From Paraspadella gotoi (taxonomy: Eukaryota > Chaetognatha), in contig CM119266.1 in assembly GCA_051294375.1 (NCBI GenBank), positions 578,837-642,836 on the forward strand: a stretch of DNA of 64,000 nt, in the 5' to 3' direction. The notes beneath the pieces were generated by a model. That model did no database searches, had not been told where the DNA came from, and saw only the letters and a program-made list of their open reading frames with translations. This document shows, piece after piece, positions 59,498 through 64,000 of this stretch. The number at the start of each line of letters is the position of its first letter. Position 1 is the stretch's first letter. Made by a program: the position numbers and the translations under genes.

Positions 59498-62400
59498 CGG
59501 TCACGAACGAAGGTTCGATTTTCTGTTTGGTTTCGCATGAACGGCGACGCGATGGCACGCATGTGACGCACGCGGTGGTGATTTCCGCCGTTACGTGCGT
59601 GCGAGGGAAATCGCGCTGCGCGTTTAGATATTTAAGGACGACCTGGCGGGTCAAACGACGTTTACGGACGACGCATATGAAATGCGAAAATAACGGACGA
59701 TGGTGTTTTTTTAAAACAGACAACGTGAAATGAGATAAGTCGTGACAATGATGATGACAATTATGCTTGACAAGGACGATCTAATGATGATTTAAGACGA
59801 GATTTGAACGTTGATGACGTTAAGACTTGACGGACGACGTAACTGGAAAAAATGGCGCTGAAAATGCTTGCGTCGAAATCTCAATGCTACTTCGCGATGG
59901 TGGATGTTGCATAGAGAGAGGAAGATCTTCAGTGGAGAATTCATTGTAGCAATTTTAGTGTAAGAGGTCGATTGTGAAAGGACAGTGGGAGGTGAAAGTG
60001 ACGAGATTTAAAATAGCTGAGAATAGGATCAGAATAGTAAACTAAGGAAGAATATAGTAGGATTTGAGGTTTCTATGAGTACTCTGACCGATGAAAAAGT
60101 GTGAGATTTAGGAGGTTAGAGTAGTCCAATAATTACGCTGAGAATTCACTCTAGAGATGTAAGTTGAGAATTGTTGCGAGATTTGTATGGATATTCAGAA
60201 GTATCAGAGAGGAGGGAAGGGACTTTAATAAGCACAAATGCAGATCGTCGTGCATTTCTGCTCATCTCTAAGCCTCTCAGTGCAAGTAAGCAAAATGAAG
60301 ACTTGGATGTATGGTTATATTCATAGGAGGAGCAGCGGGGTCGTCTTTCGGACTGGCAAATGTGAACTAGACGATAGTACCAAGTACGCTTATTTAAATG
60401 CATGGCAGGCGATCGGCCTGTTTCCGCCCTTCTTGAGTTTGAGCGGAGCTGTTGGGAGTGGAGAAAAGGCCAGGTCATAAAGAAGAGAGAAGCGCTGCCC
60501 TAGTATTGACTGATTGTAGAACTGAGATGGGGGGTTACACTTGACCATAACGTGCCGAGAAGAAAAGGAAGGCCGTGAAACGACCTCTTTTTAAATAATT
60601 AGGGTCCGTAATTGGTAGGGGTTTGTTGAAATAAAAGCCCCGGAAAGTATGTACCCTAAAGCTTATGGTTGTCTCAAAAGTGACAAAGGTTGATAGAAAA
60701 GAGTTGCACCACGATCCTTTATGATCGCCCGTGGTCAGTCCATGGACTAACAGTCAGTTTATACGGTTGAGCGGTGAGATTCACCCCCAGTGGTCATCGG
60801 CGTTGTCGCATGACAGTAGTCGCGTGTATGATGTATACCTGTTCGTGACGAAGTTGGATGTGCGCATTAGATAGATACTGACCGTCTGTGTGAGCTGTGG
60901 GGAGGGATTCATGGATGCAGGTGAAACGATAGATGCATTGTACTCTCCAACCAGTGGAGATTCGTGACCAGTGGAGATTCACGCAGTGGTCATCCGGTCG
61001 TCGGGGTTCTCGTCGGTCGTCCTTGCGTGGGTGATCTGTTAGGTGAAGAGGAGGCCATCGCAGAGCACGGCCATATGGTCTGGGGTAGTGTACAGTATGG
61101 ATCTTGGTGAGTCAGAGCGATGTCATTGGTGATATCTCGGGCTTTGATCAGTGGGTAATAGCGCTATGTTATGATGTCAATTATGTCATAATATCGATAA
61201 TATACACATAGATACATATCTGATATTATTTTCCATCCATTAATAGGAATCAATACAAAGAGCAGCCAAAGAAGGAAGAGGAGCAGTTCAAAACACGGAG
61301 AGACTAAATTGGAACTTTAATGGTGGACCTAAATCCACCACCGTGTCATACTCCAGCGAAAGGCATTGGTGCCTCGAAAAAGAGGCAAATAATTGTCGTC
61401 TTTCGCGCATACAGAACAGAGATACCTATAGAGAGAGAGATATAAGATAGCCAGTAGGGGTTTTAATAGCTTGGATTCGGACCATAAGCAGTTAAAGAGG
61501 CAGAGGGGCGCTTAAACCCAGCCTACATGTACACGGTGTATTAGCTAGGAGTAACTGCAAAGCTCCCAAGGGACTAGGCTTTAATTGAAGACGGTTCTGT
61601 CATCCAATACACCATCAATTTAGAAGAGGACTGGTTTTACAAGGGCGCCACACACGCAGGCGGTGTCACCTCAGTGCGGCGAGAACAGCGATTGTTCATT
61701 GTAGTGGCAGGAGCTTTTGGATCTGGCAGATGAGGCCCCATGACAAACATCAGGCTCGAACCAGGGACGCAGTATTGGGATGGTGCATTAGTCCACTGAG
61801 TCACTAGAACCAACGCGCGGCTGGCGAGAAGGAATAAACAGCTTTAATGGCCATCTGTGGTGATTTAGATCACCAGAATATAGACAATAATTAGCTCGTC
61901 TCTTATCAAATTTATATTAGATCTAAGACTTTGAAAGGCGGGAAAGTGCAAAGAAGCTATGGAGAATGAGCAAGCGACGCTTCTCTTGGAGGACGAAGAT
62001 TAATACTCTTCTCTCATTTCATCATACTATACAAACCAGACTTTTGGAGGGGTGGAGCAAGAGAGGAGGGGCTGGCAAGGCAGAGGGGAGAACAATATAG
62101 TTGACGGAGATCGGCGTATATTCAGAACATCTCGCTGTTCCGCCCACGCCCTCACATCTGCCCCAATACACCGCATTTTCGTCTGCGCGCAGGAACGCAA
62201 ATCGCTAGTAGGGTCAGCATTTTCATGAGTTTGAACAAGTGATGCGGAGAGAGAGATAGAGGAGAGGAGAGGAAGAGAGAGTCTATGCAATGTATTGAAG
62301 GCACAGAAGGAAGGAATGAACAACAAAGGCATTGGCTTTCCCCAGTGAATAGAAAAGGTCCGGCATAAAACGAATTCAATTTAAAAAGTGATGAACGAAA

Positions 62401-62765
62401 ATCCTTTGGACAATTATAGCAACGACATAGGATTTAGCACCCAGCTGTTGTACATTCGCTATGAAGGCGCAAATGGCTTAATTCAGTGAGGAGCGAACGA
62501 TGTGACCTGACGAAGAATGTGTAAGCCAGGAGTTTGTTTGACTCTTCACGGCCGAGGGTCGCGTGAGAAGAAAGGGATTATATTCAAATAATGGCGAGGA
62601 TATAATTGAATGAGACGACGTGGGATTGAAAAATGTAAAGACTTCGGGTCTTTTGCGGTGCGCGGGGTATTGGCACGCCTAAAGAGTATTTGGCGTGTGC
62701 AAATTTATCGTGCAGTTTGAGCAACGTGTGCGGCCGATTAGCCGCGGGCTTTGTTTACGCCGTCC
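59498..62765 (-). repeat. Right arm of large palindrome (longer, insertion-rich)
   Basis: Same anchors in reverse order and orientation, but about 900 bp longer because many small insertions interrupt the match. The ORFs in it (e.g. 60146-60478) have no counterpart in the left arm and are not supported as genes. Confidence 0.85.
61310..61830 (-). repeat. tRNA-derived SINE family E, inverted copy in right arm
   Basis: Counterpart of the SINE at 57733. B-box reads GGTTCGAGCC on minus (61752-61761); the A-box is altered (TGACTCAGTGG). Confidence 0.7.
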
Positions 62766-62853
62766 GGATTCCAGATTCAAGTCGTCCATACGAGTCCATC
62801 GTTAAGAAAGAGTGGAATAGTCGACGCCTCTCGCCCGAGAACGGTGATTAAAG

Positions 62854-63185
62854 NNNNNNNNNNNNNNNNNNNNNNNNNNNNNNNNNNNNNNNNNNNNNNN
62901 NNNNNNNNNNNNNNNNNNNNNNNNNNNNNNNNNNNNNNNNNNNNNNNNNNNNNNNNNNNNNNNNNNNNNNNNNNNNNNNNNNNNNNNNNNNNNNNNNNNN
63001 NNNNNNNNNNNNNNNNNNNNNNNNNNNNNNNNNNNNNNNNNNNNNNNNNNNNNNNNNNNNNNNNNNNNNNNNNNNNNNNNNNNNNNNNNNNNNNNNNNNN
63101 NNNNNNNNNNNNNNNNNNNNNNNNNNNNNNNNNNNNNNNNNNNNNNNNNNNNNNNNNNNNNNNNNNNNNNNNNNNNNNNNNNNNN
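62854..63185. other. Assembly gap (332 N)
   Basis: Run of N. Confidence 1.
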
Positions 63186-64000
63186 GAGTGAAATTAAGGG
63201 AGGAAATGGCAAGAAGGGAAGCTGATTAAAGTGATTAGGGAAGAAAGTGGCAATTGGCGGATGGTTATTAAAGTGGTTAAGGGAGGAAATGGCAAGAAGG
63301 GAAAAGTAAAGAGATCTAATCTCAAAAACGAAAGCGATTGGGATTGATTTTCGAGACTGAATTGGAAAAGAAAGAAAATAATCGAAATGAAGAAATGAAA
63401 AATTGAGGAATTGATTAATGATTATTATCATTATGGTAATAAAATGTAAATGGGGACGCTTGACGAAAGAAGGAAGTGAACGAGGATTGGATAGAGTCGA
63501 ATGACTCAGGAGAGAAGAAGTAACCTGGATCAATTTAAAAAATGGGGAGGAGAGGGGAAAAGGGCCAGATTTTCCAAAAGCTCACCATTTTAGCTTAAAT
63601 TCATAATTTTTTAGGTTAGGGATTAGGGTTAGGTTTTAGGATAATAAAATAAAGTTTACTAAAATAAAGTTCAGGGATTAAAAAACAGAAATGGAATTAA
63701 AATGTTTTTGGTTGATTTCGAATCGAAGTCGAAGTTTGAGTTCAAGTTGCAATATAATTTTCCCGAAGATAAGATCAGGTGGAATTAATCTCGATATCTG
63801 AGTCTCGTTGGAAATTAGAATCTTGAGCCTCAAGTTGAGGAATATATTAGAATGAGATGAAGAAAATGAAAGCTGGATTCAAATCTACATTCTACAAATG
63901 TGTTGCGCCACGTTTACTTCCCTATTAGGCGTACGGCGTACGGCGTACGGCGGTATGATAACTTGACTACACTACAATGATGCACCATTACTGTTATGGG
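63186..64000. other. Non-coding right end; contains repeat D copy 2
   Basis: 63190-63310 has two or three imperfect copies of a GGGAGGAAATGGCAAGAAGG unit. 63555-63700 is the reverse complement of repeat D. GGCGTACGGCGTACGGCG (63929-63950) is a small tandem repeat. No gene. Confidence 0.6.

Noticed and set aside
60146-60480. ORFs on both strands in the right palindrome arm
   Set aside because: They lie in insertion-rich sequence with no counterpart in the cleaner left arm.

Overview
The window reads as nuclear DNA of an invertebrate animal. Two genes have animal-type GT-AG introns and give clear metazoan proteins. Most of the rest is non-coding and unusually rich in simple repeats: many (CT)n/(GA)n tracts of 30-120 bp, (GAC)n/(GTC)n tracts, minisatellites with units of 10-140 bp, tRNA-derived SINEs and inverted-repeat elements. 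I cannot name the phylum from sequence alone. No bacterial-type operon, CRISPR array, rRNA gene or complete tRNA gene was seen.

Layout. (1) 1-5082, minus strand: the 5' part of CCDC146, a coiled-coil protein of centrioles and sperm flagella. Nine confident exons and a probable tenth give about 396 codons; the gene runs off the left edge. (2) 5083-5806: a 724-bp gap between divergent start codons, presumably a shared promoter. (3) 5807-12163, plus strand: a complete PCK gene (GTP-dependent phosphoenolpyruvate carboxykinase), 14 exons and 686 codons, with a basic N-terminal extension that looks mitochondrial. All catalytic residues I checked are present. (4) 12.2-40.4 kb: no confident gene. It holds SINEs, a 140-bp tandem repeat, a duplicated block around an assembly gap, a CpG-rich segment with three CACGTG boxes, weak candidate exons, several minisatellites, and two sites complementary to the 3' halves of tRNA-Lys and tRNA-Leu, which look like LTR-retrotransposon primer sites. 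(5) 40.4-55.3 kb: three copies (direct, inverted, direct) of a roughly 4-kb repeat unit. Each has a 27-bp minisatellite, an element with 45-bp terminal inverted repeats, a tRNA-like segment and a GGAC-rich tract. Copies two and three form a large palindrome. (6) 56.9-62.8 kb: a second large palindrome whose right arm is a longer, insertion-rich version of the left. Together with seven N gaps, this suggests that part of the right half is uncorrected long-read sequence or fold-back artefact.

The two genes have no metabolic link. One serves ciliary or flagellar structure and the other gluconeogenesis and anaplerosis. Their only visible connection is the head-to-head arrangement. The dispersed repeats explain almost all of the remaining sequence, and the ORFs there rich in Ser/Leu, Arg/Glu, Asp or Phe are translations of those repeats.
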